A stretch of DNA of 64,000 nucleotides from Thalassospira lohafexi. Its GTDB lineage: Bacteria; Pseudomonadota; Alphaproteobacteria; Rhodospirillales; Thalassospiraceae. The notes under the pieces are model-generated. The model was not told the origin of the DNA and did no database searches. It worked only from the letters and a program-made list of their open reading frames with translations. Both the position numbers and the translations under genes were made by a program. Every line of letters starts with the position of its first letter. Within the stretch, counting starts at the first letter, position 1. The stretch is taken from positions 186,001 to 250,000 of the forward strand of contig NZ_NXGX01000003.1 of NCBI RefSeq assembly GCF_002844275.1, written 5' to 3'. Shown piece after piece: positions 16,407 through 25,261 of this stretch.

Positions 16407-18107
16407 ATGATCCAGAACCTGCGTCTGTATTCAGGACTGACAATGTTTGCCTATGTCCTGACCCATCTGCTTAATCATGCAGCGGGGATCATATCGCCGG
16501 AATTTATGGAAACGGCGTCTGATTTCAGCACAGGACTCTGGAAGTTCCCACCGCTTGAAATTTTGCTTCTGGTGTCACTTGTCACCCATTTCATCTTGGC
16601 CACGGGCCGACTGACCGGCCGCCGGTCGCTGCGCCTGCGCAAATCGGAATGGGCGCAGATGATCTTGGGGCTTTGCATCCCGTTTCTTCTGTTTCGCCAT
16701 ATCATTGCAACCCGCGTCATTGATCTGGGATTTGACGTTGAATCACCCTATGAGCGGGTATTGCTTGATCTTGCGGTATTTCTACCCAGTCAGGGCATTC
16801 TTCAAGCCATCACCGTCATTGTCGTCTGGACCCATGGCTGTATCGGCATTCATTTCTGGCTCCGGGTTAAACCGTTCTATCCCAAATGGCGCAATGTTTT
16901 GGGCACGCTTGCCATTCTGATCCCGGCTCTGTCATTGGCAGGCTATGGTGCCGCCGCGGCCGAGATCATGCGCCGGGTCGAAGAAGGTGGCCGAAAGTAT
17001 GTTTTCGGTGTGCTTGAAGCAGCCAATGTCAACGATGCGGCTATTGCCTTTTACGAGAAGATATTAATCCCCTGTATCATCCTGACCATCGCATTGGCCG
17101 TCGCCCCCTTTGTCGTGCGCCAAGTACGCCAAACCATTGACCGGGTCAAACGCGGGCCAATATTGAATTTGCCAAATGGCCGCACAATCCGCGTTCCCCC
17201 GGGGGCCACAGCCCTTGAGGCGCTGCGCGATGCTGGCATTGCGATGGCATCGGTCTGTGGTGGGCATGGTCGCTGCACGACATGCCGCCTGCATTGCGGA
17301 TCAGGTCTTGATCAGCTTGCCCAGCCCGGCCAGATTGAAGCCGCCGCCCTTAAAAGCATTCAGGCACCCCATGGCATGCGCCTGGCCTGTCAAATCAGAC
17401 CGCAGAACGATCTGGCAGTTGTACCCTTGATGGCGCCAAACGCATCTGCCCGCGATGGCCGCCGCCCCGGCGGGCTGTCGGGCAGCGAACGTCAAGTGGT
17501 CTCGATGTTTATTGATTTGCGCGATTCGACCCGGCTGGGTGAGATGAAAATGCCCTATGACGTATTGTTCATCCTCAATCAGTTTTTCGCCGAAATGACA
17601 GAAGCACTGCGCAGCACAGGCGGCTATTACGCGCAATTTACCGGCGACGGACTGATGGCGCTTTATGGCCATGAAAGCGACGATACCGAACGCATGATCC
17701 TCAATGCCTTTGAAGGGGCGGCCGAAATGTTGCGCCGCATCGAGGGGCTTAATGACCATCTGAAATCAGAACTTCCCCATGCCTTACGGATCGGGATTGG
17801 CATTCATATGGGCAAGGCAATTGTGGGGGAAATGGGCCCACCGGGCCGCGAAAACATCAGTGCGATTGGCGACACCATCAATACCGCGGCACGGCTTGAA
17901 GCACAGACAAAGGGACATGGCGTTCCATTGGTGATTTCAAAGACCCTGTTTGACCATGGGCCAATCCCGTTACCCGAGAATGCCGTGCTTCATGAAGTCG
18001 CACTGCGCGGTAAGGATCAGTCTGTTGCCTATTATGCCCTTGATGCCATGCCAGACTTAACCGGGGCAATGACGCGACAGGATCAGAAGCCCGCACTGGC
18101 AACCTGA
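16407..18107 (+). CDS. Membrane adenylate/guanylate cyclase with haem-anchor-like and [2Fe-2S] domains
   Basis: A 566-residue protein from the ATG at 16407. Three parts are visible. Residues 1-245 form a membrane domain of about six helices with paired histidines (20/24, 61, 98, 143/149) in a layout like succinate dehydrogenase cytochrome b. Residues 255-345 hold one more helix and a plant-type [2Fe-2S] ferredoxin domain with Cys284, 290, 293 and 328. Residues 360-550 form a class III cyclase with metal-binding Asp370 (FIDLRDST) and Asp414 (FTGDG) and the GDTINTAARLE segment. It resembles the haem-anchored CyaC type of rhizobia. The design suggests that quinone or redox state controls cyclic nucleotide production. 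The purine-selecting Lys appears to be Gln410. Confidence 0.85.
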   Translation: MIQNLRLYSGLTMFAYVLTHLLNHAAGIISPEFMETASDFSTGLWKFPPLEILLLVSLVTHFILATGRLTGRRSLRLRKSEWAQMILGLCIPFLLFRHIIATRVIDLGFDVESPYERVLLDLAVFLPSQGILQAITVIVVWTHGCIGIHFWLRVKPFYPKWRNVLGTLAILIPALSLAGYGAAAAEIMRRVEEGGRKYVFGVLEAANVNDAAIAFYEKILIPCIILTIALAVAPFVVRQVRQTIDRVKRGPILNLPNGRTIRVPPGATALEALRDAGIAMASVCGGHGRCTTCRLHCGSGLDQLAQPGQIEAAALKSIQAPHGMRLACQIRPQNDLAVVPLMAPNASARDGRRPGGLSGSERQVVSMFIDLRDSTRLGEMKMPYDVLFILNQFFAEMTEALRSTGGYYAQFTGDGLMALYGHESDDTERMILNAFEGAAEMLRRIEGLNDHLKSELPHALRIGIGIHMGKAIVGEMGPPGRENISAIGDTINTAARLEAQTKGHGVPLVISKTLFDHGPIPLPENAVLHEVALRGKDQSVAYYALDAMPDLTGAMTRQDQKPALAT

Positions 18108-18166
18108 CAAACCGACATATCGGGTTTTGCAATGCAGCGTTTCCAAGTCAATTGATACAGGCAACA

Positions 18167-18196
18167 CTTGACTATTTCGGTGAAAACCACATTTAT
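18167..18196 (+). promoter_or_regulatory. Possible RpoH (sigma-32) promoter for hsp20
   Basis: CTTGAC at 18167-18172 and CATTTAT at 18190-18196 are spaced by 17 bases. This resembles alphaproteobacterial heat-shock promoters. The match is partial and the -10 is the weaker part. Confidence 0.35.
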
Positions 18197-18317
18197 TCGA
18201 ATATAAAGTACCGTTCGGTGCCGATAGGATCGGGTCGAACAAACAGGCGCCCAAAAACGCATTCTGCGTGGGGTCTGACCACTACTCACACTCGCTCTGA
18301 CGGAGGAGGTGCTGCAA
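18197..18317 (+). ncRNA. hsp20 leader, possible ROSE-type RNA thermometer
   Basis: The leader of about 120 bases before the hsp20 ATG ends in TCGCT (18292-18296), then five bases, then the strong Shine-Dalgarno GGAGGAGG (18302-18309). ROSE thermometers of alphaproteobacterial small heat-shock genes have a UYGCU motif just before, and paired with, the Shine-Dalgarno. Order and spacing fit; I have not folded the leader. Confidence 0.4.
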
Positions 18318-18815
18318 ATGTCACGAATTTCCATGTTCAACAGCCCGCTATTGCTGGGTTTTGATCAGATTGAACGCGTTCTCGATCAGGTTTCAAAAAC
18401 CAAGGCAGAAGGCTATCCGCCCTACAACATCGAACAGATCAGCGAAAACAAGCTGCGCATTACCGTTGCAGTTGCCGGATTCGCCGAAGACGATCTGTCT
18501 GTAACCACAGAAGACAACCAGCTCATTATTCGTGGCAAGCACACCGAAGAGGACAATGAGCGTATCTATATCCACCGCGGTATCGCGTCACGACAGTTTC
18601 AGCGTTCCTTTGTGCTGGCAGAAGGTATAGAAGTCGTTGGTGCTCATTTGGATAATGGATTGCTTCATGTTGATTTGAACCGGCCTATTCCTGAACCCGT
18701 CGTGCGTGAGATCGCCATTGGGTCAAACAAGAAGAAAGCCGTATCATCGCGTACAATCGACATGAAAGTGGATGACGAAGACAGCAAAGCCGCCAACAAA
18801 AGCAGCGATGCCTAA
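18318..18815 (+). CDS. Small heat-shock protein, Hsp20/IbpA family
   Basis: A 165-residue alpha-crystallin-domain chaperone that holds unfolding proteins without ATP. It opens with FNSPLLLGFDQIERVLDQV, typical of alphaproteobacterial IbpA relatives, and has the domain core YNIEQISENKLRITVAVAGF and GLLHVDLNRPIPE. The tail beyond residue 140 is charged. The ATG at 18318 has a strong GGAGGAGG 8 bases upstream. It is followed after 15 bases by the DUF1150 gene. Confidence 0.93.
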   Translation: MSRISMFNSPLLLGFDQIERVLDQVSKTKAEGYPPYNIEQISENKLRITVAVAGFAEDDLSVTTEDNQLIIRGKHTEEDNERIYIHRGIASRQFQRSFVLAEGIEVVGAHLDNGLLHVDLNRPIPEPVVREIAIGSNKKKAVSSRTIDMKVDDEDSKAANKSSDA

Positions 18816-18830
18816 TAAGGAGTGGTTCAA

Positions 18831-19097
18831 ATGACAGACCGCACTGCACAGCTCAGCCCAAAAAGCACCCCACGCGGGGCGCAAGACACCGGCCTGTTGT
18901 CGAATGTTGATTTCGCCATGCTTGGTATCCATGATTTCGCCTATGTCCGCGAAGTCCCAAGCAACGAAGAAGACAGCGAAGAAATGGTCTTTGGTGTTTT
19001 CACCGCTGACGGCACGCACATTGCGTCCTTTGACAGCCATGCTGTCGCGAATGCGGCAATCCGCCAGCATGATATGGAACCGCGCGCGGTGCATTAA
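18831..19097 (+). CDS. DUF1150 family protein
   Basis: An 88-residue protein matching the DUF1150 family, which commonly follows hsp20 in alphaproteobacteria. The segments LLSNVDFAMLGIHDFAYVREV and GVFTADGTHIASFDSHAVANAA are characteristic. Function unknown; the fixed linkage suggests a role with the chaperone. AAGGAG precedes the ATG at 18831. Confidence 0.88.
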   Translation: MTDRTAQLSPKSTPRGAQDTGLLSNVDFAMLGIHDFAYVREVPSNEEDSEEMVFGVFTADGTHIASFDSHAVANAAIRQHDMEPRAVH

Positions 19098-19119
19098 ACC
19101 GGGTAAGAAAAATCGCTCA

Positions 19120-19148
19120 GTTGCCCGGTCCGCCGGGCAACAATTTCC
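19120..19148 (+). terminator. Terminator after hsp20-DUF1150
   Basis: GTTGCCCGG and CCGGGCAAC form a perfect 9-bp stem closed by a TCCG tetraloop (UNCG type), followed by AATTT. It starts 23 bases after the DUF1150 stop. Confidence 0.72.
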
Positions 19149-19210
19149 CGTTTTAGGCGTCACAGCCATTGAACACTTCATCCTGCAAAACCCATATCCC
19201 ATCCAACTCA

Positions 19211-20011
19211 ATGGCCGAGCGCCACAACTGGCGGCTTATTCCAAATGCATCAGGCATTGAAAATGCGCCGCTCCTTGTTGTCTCGCATGGATTTGGAACC
19301 GATCATCGCAGTTGGCGATTGCTCCTTCCCGAGCTTTTACATCACTACGATGTAGGTGTTTATGATCTGGCCGGTGCCGGATCAAACGGTGCGCAGAGCT
19401 TCGAGCCAGATCGACATACCTTGATCAATGCTTATGCCGACGATCTTCTCGATTTGCTGAACGAACAGGAAATCAGCCGCTGTCAAATTTTGTGTCATTC
19501 AGTCAGCGGAATGGTCGCATTCATTGCAGCATCAAAAAGTCCGTCATTGTTTGAACGCATATTCACGATTGCCGCATCTCCGCGTTATCTTGACGATGAC
19601 GGCTATCGTGGCGGGTTTTCACAGGCAGATTTGGATGGATTGTTTGCCGCAATGGAAGGAAACTTTGAGGCATGGGCAAATGGTTTTGCCCCTCTGATTG
19701 TTGGAGAATCCTTCCCTGCATTCATAAGGGAATTTACCTCCGGGCTATTGCAAATGCCGGCACCCATCGCCCTTCAAACAGCAAAGTTTATTTTCCAGTC
19801 CGACTTTAGAAACCTACTGACGGATATCACGGTGCCTACCGTTTTGATCCAGCCAAACAGCGATCTAGCCGTTCCCATTGATGTTGGTCGCTATCTTCAT
19901 GAAAAACTTGCAAAAAGCGATCTGCATATCTTGGACAGCACCGGTCACATGCCCCATTTAACTGCCCCTTATGCGGTTTTGCATCATCTACGCCCGTATT
20001 TCCCACGTTAA
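19211..20011 (+). CDS. Alpha/beta hydrolase, RsbQ/KAI2-like
   Basis: A 266-residue hydrolase. Several features match RsbQ and the plant D14/KAI2 receptors: the oxyanion segment HGFGTDHRSW, the nucleophile elbow CHSVSG, the lid segment SPRYLDDDGYRGGFSQADLDGLF, the acid in PNSDLAVP and the His in STGHMPH. In Bacillus, RsbQ works with the PAS phosphatase RsbP in the stress response; no such partner is adjacent here. The start is uncertain: I prefer the ATG at 19211 to a TTG at 19169. Neither has a strong ribosome-binding site. Confidence 0.82.
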   Translation: MAERHNWRLIPNASGIENAPLLVVSHGFGTDHRSWRLLLPELLHHYDVGVYDLAGAGSNGAQSFEPDRHTLINAYADDLLDLLNEQEISRCQILCHSVSGMVAFIAASKSPSLFERIFTIAASPRYLDDDGYRGGFSQADLDGLFAAMEGNFEAWANGFAPLIVGESFPAFIREFTSGLLQMPAPIALQTAKFIFQSDFRNLLTDITVPTVLIQPNSDLAVPIDVGRYLHEKLAKSDLHILDSTGHMPHLTAPYAVLHHLRPYFPR

Positions 20012-20029
20012 TGATCATTGGTATAAGAT

Positions 20030-20782
20030 TTATCTGATCTCGATCACCTCACCAGGCACGGCGATGCGGACCTGATCATTGTGCCCGACAATTCTGGAGA
20101 TCTCCGCGCGGGCGTCGCGCTTGATGTGATACAGCCAGAAACGTGCGCCGGGCATGTCAGATGCCAGTTGCATCACCGTTTCAAGATCACAGTGTGCTGA
20201 ATGTTGCGGATCATGTTTGGTCAGATAGGTTTCCTGAAACACAAGGTCGGCACGGGTAAACAGTGCGGCGGTTTCCGCCGTTACATTGCCATCCCCGGAA
20301 TAGGCAAACCCCTTCTCGGCAAAGCGCAACAAAATCGCATGGTTCTGAACACTGTGATCGGACCGGGCAAAACGGCATTCAAACGGACCAATGCTGGTGG
20401 TATCGGCAAGTGCATGCCAAATCACCTCAAAAGGCCATGCTGACCCCAATCCGGTAAAGCCAAGCTCCATCAGCTTTTCCAAATGGCTGCGCAGTTGCGG
20501 CGTGCACAGAATATGCAATGGTTTTGATCGACCGTCATCGCGCCAGTTCAACATCACCGGCACCAAACCAAAAACATGATCGGGATGCATATGGGTGAAA
20601 TAAATGGCGTCTATCGCATCAGGGTCGGGATATTTTCCCATCACCAATCCGGAAACCGTCGCCCCACAATCAATCAGCAAACGGTATTCGTCTGCTGTCA
20701 CCACAACAGATGAGTTTGCGTAATTCGGATCAAACGCTTCGCCAACGCCCAGAACATCAATGCGCAGATGGTCGCTTGTCAT
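20030..20782 (-). CDS. MBL-fold metallo-hydrolase, RNase Z-like
   Basis: A 250-residue metallo-beta-lactamase-fold protein. The zinc motif is THMHPDHVFG, with further ligands in FARSDHSVQNHA, YSGDGN and AHCDLET. The arrangement is that of RNase Z/arylsulfatase-like members, but it lacks a clear tRNA-binding exosite, so true tRNase Z activity is doubtful. The ATG at 20782 gives the normal N terminus. It converges on the RsbQ-like gene with an 18-base gap. Confidence 0.82.
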   Translation of the reverse strand: MTSDHLRIDVLGVGEAFDPNYANSSVVVTADEYRLLIDCGATVSGLVMGKYPDPDAIDAIYFTHMHPDHVFGLVPVMLNWRDDGRSKPLHILCTPQLRSHLEKLMELGFTGLGSAWPFEVIWHALADTTSIGPFECRFARSDHSVQNHAILLRFAEKGFAYSGDGNVTAETAALFTRADLVFQETYLTKHDPQHSAHCDLETVMQLASDMPGARFWLYHIKRDARAEISRIVGHNDQVRIAVPGEVIEIR

Positions 20783-20912
20783 TGCCCCTACCGTCCATTT
20801 CCTACGTCGTTGGTGAAAGCATATTAGGCTCACTATTTTTGCGACTTCCTCGCAAACAACGCAAGTGGTTCTGAAAACGATGTTGTGATCGTCTTCAAAC
20901 TGTCACGCAAAC

Positions 20913-20948
20913 AACAAGGGATGGAACCGATCGGTTCCATCCCTTGTT
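20913..20948 (-). terminator. Perfect 36-bp palindrome, terminator after the chemoreceptor gene
   Basis: AACAAGGGATGGAACCGA is followed directly by its exact complement, giving an 18-bp arm with no spacer (effective GATC loop). On the minus strand it lies about 30 bases past the chemoreceptor stop and ends in a short T stretch. Confidence 0.75.
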
Positions 20949-20979
20949 TATTGAAGAAAAATTTGGATTGATTTGGTGA

Positions 20980-22506
20980 TCACCGCGCCAGAACTTCTGC
21001 AGCCTCACGTGTTTTGTTGACCGATGACGCCACGGCATCGCTGGTCAAGCGGATGGATTCGAGATTGCGTGACAGGTCTTCGACCGTGCTGGCCATATCA
21101 CGCATGTTCGCACTGACCCCATCGGTCACAGTCGTTTGTTCGGCCACTGCCGAGGAAATATTGGTCACATCGTTGCGCACGGTTTCAACCGAGCTACGAA
21201 TGGTCCGAAGAGCACCGGCAACCTCGGCTGAAATCGACTGGATACCGGAAATTTCCTGTGAAATGTCCTCGGTCGCACGTGCGGCCTGATTGGCAAGGTT
21301 CTTGACCTCGGTAGCAACAACGGCAAATCCTTTACCCGCCTCGCCTGCACGCGCACTTTCAATCGTCGCGTTAAGCGCCAGAAGGTTAATCTGACCAGCA
21401 ATATTGCGGATGACTTCGACAATGCTGCCCATTTGATCGACCACATTTGACATGCGATCGGTCATTTCATTTGCGGTTTCGGTCTGATCGAATGCCCGTT
21501 CGGTTTCACTTTGCGACTGCGTCATGCTGCGCGAGATTTCCGAAATCGATGCGGCAAGTTGCTCTGCACTGGCCGCCACCGCCTGGGTGATGCCCATGGT
21601 ATTGTTCGAGACATCAACGCTTTGAACAGTGCGCTGATTAAGGTCGTTGATATTACCGTCAATCTCGGCAAAGTTTCCGTCGATCATTTGCTTAAGGTTC
21701 AAAAGCAATTTGGTCTGTTCGGTAACATCGGTGGCAAATTTAATCACCTTGATCGGATTACCAACCGCATCTAGCACGGGGTTATACGTTGCCTCGATCC
21801 AGATTTCCTTACCACCCTTGCCCACACGGTTAAATTGACCCGCTTGAAACTTGCCTTGATTAAGGCTCTGCCAGAATGATCGGTATTCCGATGTGTTCCG
21901 AAATTCCTTGGGCACAAAAATGCTGTGATGCTTGCCTTTGATCTCATCAAGGCTGTAGCCCATCACCGACAGAAAGTTTTCGTTGGCATTCAGGATATTA
22001 CCGTCCAGATCAAACTCAATCACCGCCTGCGACGAACTGATCGCCTCAAACACACTTTGCAAAAGTGCACGTTCATTACGACGTTCGGTAATATCGCTGG
22101 CAAACTTGACGACCTTGATCAACTTACCCTTGCCGTCAAACACCGGATTGTATGTCGATTCCAGCCAAAGCAACTGACCATTTTTGCGCTTGCGCGGGAA
22201 GGCACCGCTTAAAAATTCACCGCTGCCGAGCTTCTTCCAGAACGACTTATACTCAGCCGTATTCACGATTTCTTCGGGCACAAACATCGAATGATGCTTC
22301 CCGACAATTTCATCAAGTCCATATCCCATGACTTTCTGGAAATTATCGTTCGCAGTCAGAATTTGACCATTCATGTCAAATTCAATACGCGCCATCGACC
22401 GGCTCAGTGCTGCAGCAACCTGTTCTTCTGCCTGCGCATGTTTACCGCTGTTTAAAAAACCAAGTACCACTCTTAAAACCTTTCGAAATTGCGCAATGAT
22501 GCGCAC
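20980..22506 (-). CDS. Soluble methyl-accepting chemotaxis protein with two PAS domains
   Basis: A 508-residue cytoplasmic chemoreceptor. No membrane helix is seen. Two PAS domains at about residues 38-150 and 160-270 are near repeats (each with LDEI..KHHS.FVP and [10 protein letters not shown]-like ends) and may bind flavin or haem as in Aer-type sensors. The C-terminal MA signalling domain has the conserved hairpin tip segment [35 protein letters not shown] (in part). The start is GTG at 22506 with AGGTAGGT upstream. No che genes are adjacent. Confidence 0.9.
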   Translation of the reverse strand: MRIIAQFRKVLRVVLGFLNSGKHAQAEEQVAAALSRSMARIEFDMNGQILTANDNFQKVMGYGLDEIVGKHHSMFVPEEIVNTAEYKSFWKKLGSGEFLSGAFPRKRKNGQLLWLESTYNPVFDGKGKLIKVVKFASDITERRNERALLQSVFEAISSSQAVIEFDLDGNILNANENFLSVMGYSLDEIKGKHHSIFVPKEFRNTSEYRSFWQSLNQGKFQAGQFNRVGKGGKEIWIEATYNPVLDAVGNPIKVIKFATDVTEQTKLLLNLKQMIDGNFAEIDGNINDLNQRTVQSVDVSNNTMGITQAVAASAEQLAASISEISRSMTQSQSETERAFDQTETANEMTDRMSNVVDQMGSIVEVIRNIAGQINLLALNATIESARAGEAGKGFAVVATEVKNLANQAARATEDISQEISGIQSISAEVAGALRTIRSSVETVRNDVTNISSAVAEQTTVTDGVSANMRDMASTVEDLSRNLESIRLTSDAVASSVNKTREAAEVLAR

Positions 22507-23248
22507 CTACATACCTACCTATCCTTTTGAAGGACTCGGTAGAATCATCGCCATCAAAATTCATTGCCGAAACCAAAAAATTCGTGGAATCAATTCCACG
22601 AAATCGGACTCAGGCAACATAACCATGGCCTATCTGCGGGAGAAATTTTGCACTCGGCGACAGATCATCTTGTCCAGACCTCAAAGCATTTTTTGTGCTG
22701 CCAATGTTACGGGCGCAAAAATTTGCAATTTAATTCAATGACCTGTCAAAGTTCGCCAACACATGTGATGTAAGAAAACTTCCCAACTTAGGGCCTTACA
22801 CCGCACCGTTATTTTCTCTTCATCATATCGTACGACGAAAGAAATAATTCGGATCAAATTTTATCAGTCGCCCACTCCCAGAGCAATTGATCAGTAAATT
22901 AAACATATACTTTTGAATAGTTCAACTGGCAATTGCGCAGGACTGATCCGCCAAGTGGTGAAATTTGGCCTTCATCATCGGATTGTTTTCGCATCGCTTG
23001 ATGTTTTCAGAACACATCCAGATGCTTAATCAGAATCCTGCAATACATGGCAAAGACCCACCACTTGCAGAATATGATGTTTGACCATTGTGGAAATGAC
23101 AGAAAACACAGATGTCGCGAACGGTTTTATCGTGCTGGACCGATCGCAATATGCGGGAGTCGCTCAACAAAACAGGACTGTGATGATCGCGCTCCAGACA
23201 TCTTGATGATGCGTTGTCAGTCGCGGAGAAACAGTAGAAACTGGAACC
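22507..23248. other. 742-base intergenic region without a recognisable gene
   Basis: It lies upstream of the chemoreceptor gene and downstream of the ycgN-like gene, both on the minus strand. Apart from the inverted repeat at 22581-22602 I see no gene, tRNA or terminator. Its composition is more AT-rich than its surroundings. Short frames here lack ribosome-binding sites. Confidence 0.5.
22581..22602. promoter_or_regulatory. Perfect inverted repeat upstream of the chemoreceptor gene
   Basis: TTCGTGGAAT and ATTCCACGAA are separated by two bases. It lies 75 bases before the chemoreceptor GTG. The symmetry and position suit an operator for a dimeric regulator; no regulator is assigned. Confidence 0.45.
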
Positions 23249-23713
23249 TTACGCTGGCCATTTCACGATATAGCGGGTCAGATCAGGATGAGCTTCTTCT
23301 TCGGGGATGCACATGCCCTGTACAGACATGCCGGCATTGATCGGTGACTTCGGATCGCCCGTCACCAACGGATGCCAATCAGGAAGGCCTTTGCCCTCGG
23401 ACAGCAACCGATACGCGCAGGTCGATGGCATCCACCCCAGTGTGTCGACATTTTCCTTTGAAAGCTGCACGCAATCAGGAACATGTTGCGTCCGGTTGGG
23501 GTAATCCTTGCACTGGCAAGACTCGCAATCAAGCAGGCGACACGCGACCGACGTGTAGTAGACGGCATCATCATACTCGTCCTGAAGCTTATGCAGGCAG
23601 CATTTACCACACCCATCACACACCGATTCCCATTCTTGCTGGGTCATCTCGGCAAGTGTCTTAACTTCCCAGAACGGTTTGTCGGATCGTGCTGCCATGT
23701 CTTTATCGGTCAT
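23249..23713 (-). CDS. YcgN family cysteine-cluster protein (UPF0260)
   Basis: A 154-residue member of the YcgN/UPF0260 family. Its cysteines match the zinc/iron-chelating CxxCxxCC cluster family: CDGCGKCC near residue 32, then [22 protein letters not shown] and CIPEEE. Biochemical role unknown. The ATG at 23713 follows GAGAGAG; a start at 23767 would add 18 residues that are not family-like. It is followed on the same strand by the large intergenic region. Confidence 0.88.
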   Translation of the reverse strand: MTDKDMAARSDKPFWEVKTLAEMTQQEWESVCDGCGKCCLHKLQDEYDDAVYYTSVACRLLDCESCQCKDYPNRTQHVPDCVQLSKENVDTLGWMPSTCAYRLLSEGKGLPDWHPLVTGDPKSPINAGMSVQGMCIPEEEAHPDLTRYIVKWPA

Positions 23714-23846
23714 TGTCTCTCTCGCATCGGCAAAGATGCCATCCAATATATTGGAAACCCTTCGCATCCATCAAGGCCGCTGCTTATCACATCCGACAGG
23801 ATCGACAATAAGGTAAAATGCCCGAACGGAAAACGGGGTCCTGTCC

Positions 23847-25205
23847 CTAAGCCCCTTGCACGCGTGCGGAAATCACATGAAAGAAAGAACCAAACACAGT
23901 GCCCCGAACCAAACCGGCAGGCCCAAGGGCATCACCCGTTGCGTTGCTCATCTGGCAGAATGGCGTGCCGTCTTCCAAAAGCGTGCTGGCATAATGGAAC
24001 TCATGCCCGCGCAAAACTGTCCCGGCTGGGCCAAACGGTGTCGGTTGTGTCAGAACCGCCTCGCGGTAGCCCAGATGCAGCTTTCGGTCGGCAAAACTGG
24101 TTTCAACCGCCAGAAGCCCCAGCATCTCGTGACTGTGGCCATCGGCATCGATCAACCGATCACCCAGCACCATATAGCCCCCGCACTCGCCGTAAATCGT
24201 AACACCGTCCTCGGCGGCCTTGCGCATCGCCGATTTGAAATGCGTTGCCTGGGCCAGTTGGCCTGCAAAAAGTTCGGGATATCCACCGGGAAGATAAATC
24301 GCGTCGGCTGACGGGTCCGGGACTTCATTGTTCAACGGGGAAAAGAACGATAACTCCGCCCCGGCCAGCTTCCAGCCATCCAGAAGATGAGCATAGGAAA
24401 AGGCAAACGCCATGTCGCGCGCAATCGCGATATGTTGCCCCAAGGGCGGAACGTTCGCGGATGCTCCGTCAACACCCGGAACACAGGGTTTTGCCAGAAC
24501 TGACGGTGTTACCAACCGTCGAAAGGCCGCCAGATCAACGTCGGCGGCGATGATATCCGCTGCCCGGTCGAGAAACCCATTGAGCTCATCATGTTCACCG
24601 GCCTGCACAAGACCAAGATGACGTTCTGGCAATGTCAGATCAGAACTGCGGCGCACGGCACCGATAATCGGAATATCGGGCAGGTATTTGGAACAGGCAT
24701 CAACAATCATCTGTTTATGGCGGTCGCTGCCAACCCGGTTGAGGATTACACCGGCAATGCGGGTATCGTCGCGAAACTTGGCAAACCCGGAAATCAGGGC
24801 TGCGGCAGATGCCGATTGCCCCTTCACATCCACCACCAAAACAACCGGCCAATTCATCGTTGCGGCCAGATCGGCCGTTGATCCGGTGCCATTGGCGGCC
24901 CCGTCAAACAGCCCCATCACCCCTTCGCACACCACAAACGCATTTTCGTCATGCTGTGCGGTAAGGTGACGGGCAACAAGGGTGTTGAGCTGATTGCGGT
25001 CCATCGCCCAGGGATCAAGGTTGATGCAACCTGTCCCGCAGGCCGCCGCCTGAAAGGCCGGATCAATGTAATCAGGCCCGGTTTTGGCCGCCGCAACCGC
25101 AATCCCCTGACGCTTGAGCGCACGCAGCACTGCAAGTGTAATGACGGTCTTGCCACTGTTTGACGACGGGGCGGCAATCACAACGCCGGATGTTTTGTCA
25201 TGCAT
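23847..25205 (-). CDS. cobB: Cobyrinic/hydrogenobyrinic acid a,c-diamide synthase
   Basis: A 452-residue two-domain amidotransferase that amidates the a and c side chains of the corrin ring using glutamine and ATP. The N-terminal P-loop is SSNSGKTVI at about residue 14; the C-terminal GATase domain has the nucleophile Cys in YGECGGYMVLG. Whether the substrate is hydrogenobyrinate (late cobalt) or cobyrinate (early cobalt) cannot be told from sequence. It is separated from the other cob genes and lies between ycgN-like and SCO genes, all on the minus strand. Confidence 0.93.
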   Translation of the reverse strand: MHDKTSGVVIAAPSSNSGKTVITLAVLRALKRQGIAVAAAKTGPDYIDPAFQAAACGTGCINLDPWAMDRNQLNTLVARHLTAQHDENAFVVCEGVMGLFDGAANGTGSTADLAATMNWPVVLVVDVKGQSASAAALISGFAKFRDDTRIAGVILNRVGSDRHKQMIVDACSKYLPDIPIIGAVRRSSDLTLPERHLGLVQAGEHDELNGFLDRAADIIAADVDLAAFRRLVTPSVLAKPCVPGVDGASANVPPLGQHIAIARDMAFAFSYAHLLDGWKLAGAELSFFSPLNNEVPDPSADAIYLPGGYPELFAGQLAQATHFKSAMRKAAEDGVTIYGECGGYMVLGDRLIDADGHSHEMLGLLAVETSFADRKLHLGYREAVLTQPTPFGPAGTVLRGHEFHYASTLLEDGTPFCQMSNATGDALGPAGLVRGTVFGSFFHVISARVQGA

Positions 25206-25261
25206 TTAACAGTACTCCGGCCTTCATCGCGCAACCCCCACACCAGCCCGTCTTTTCTGGC

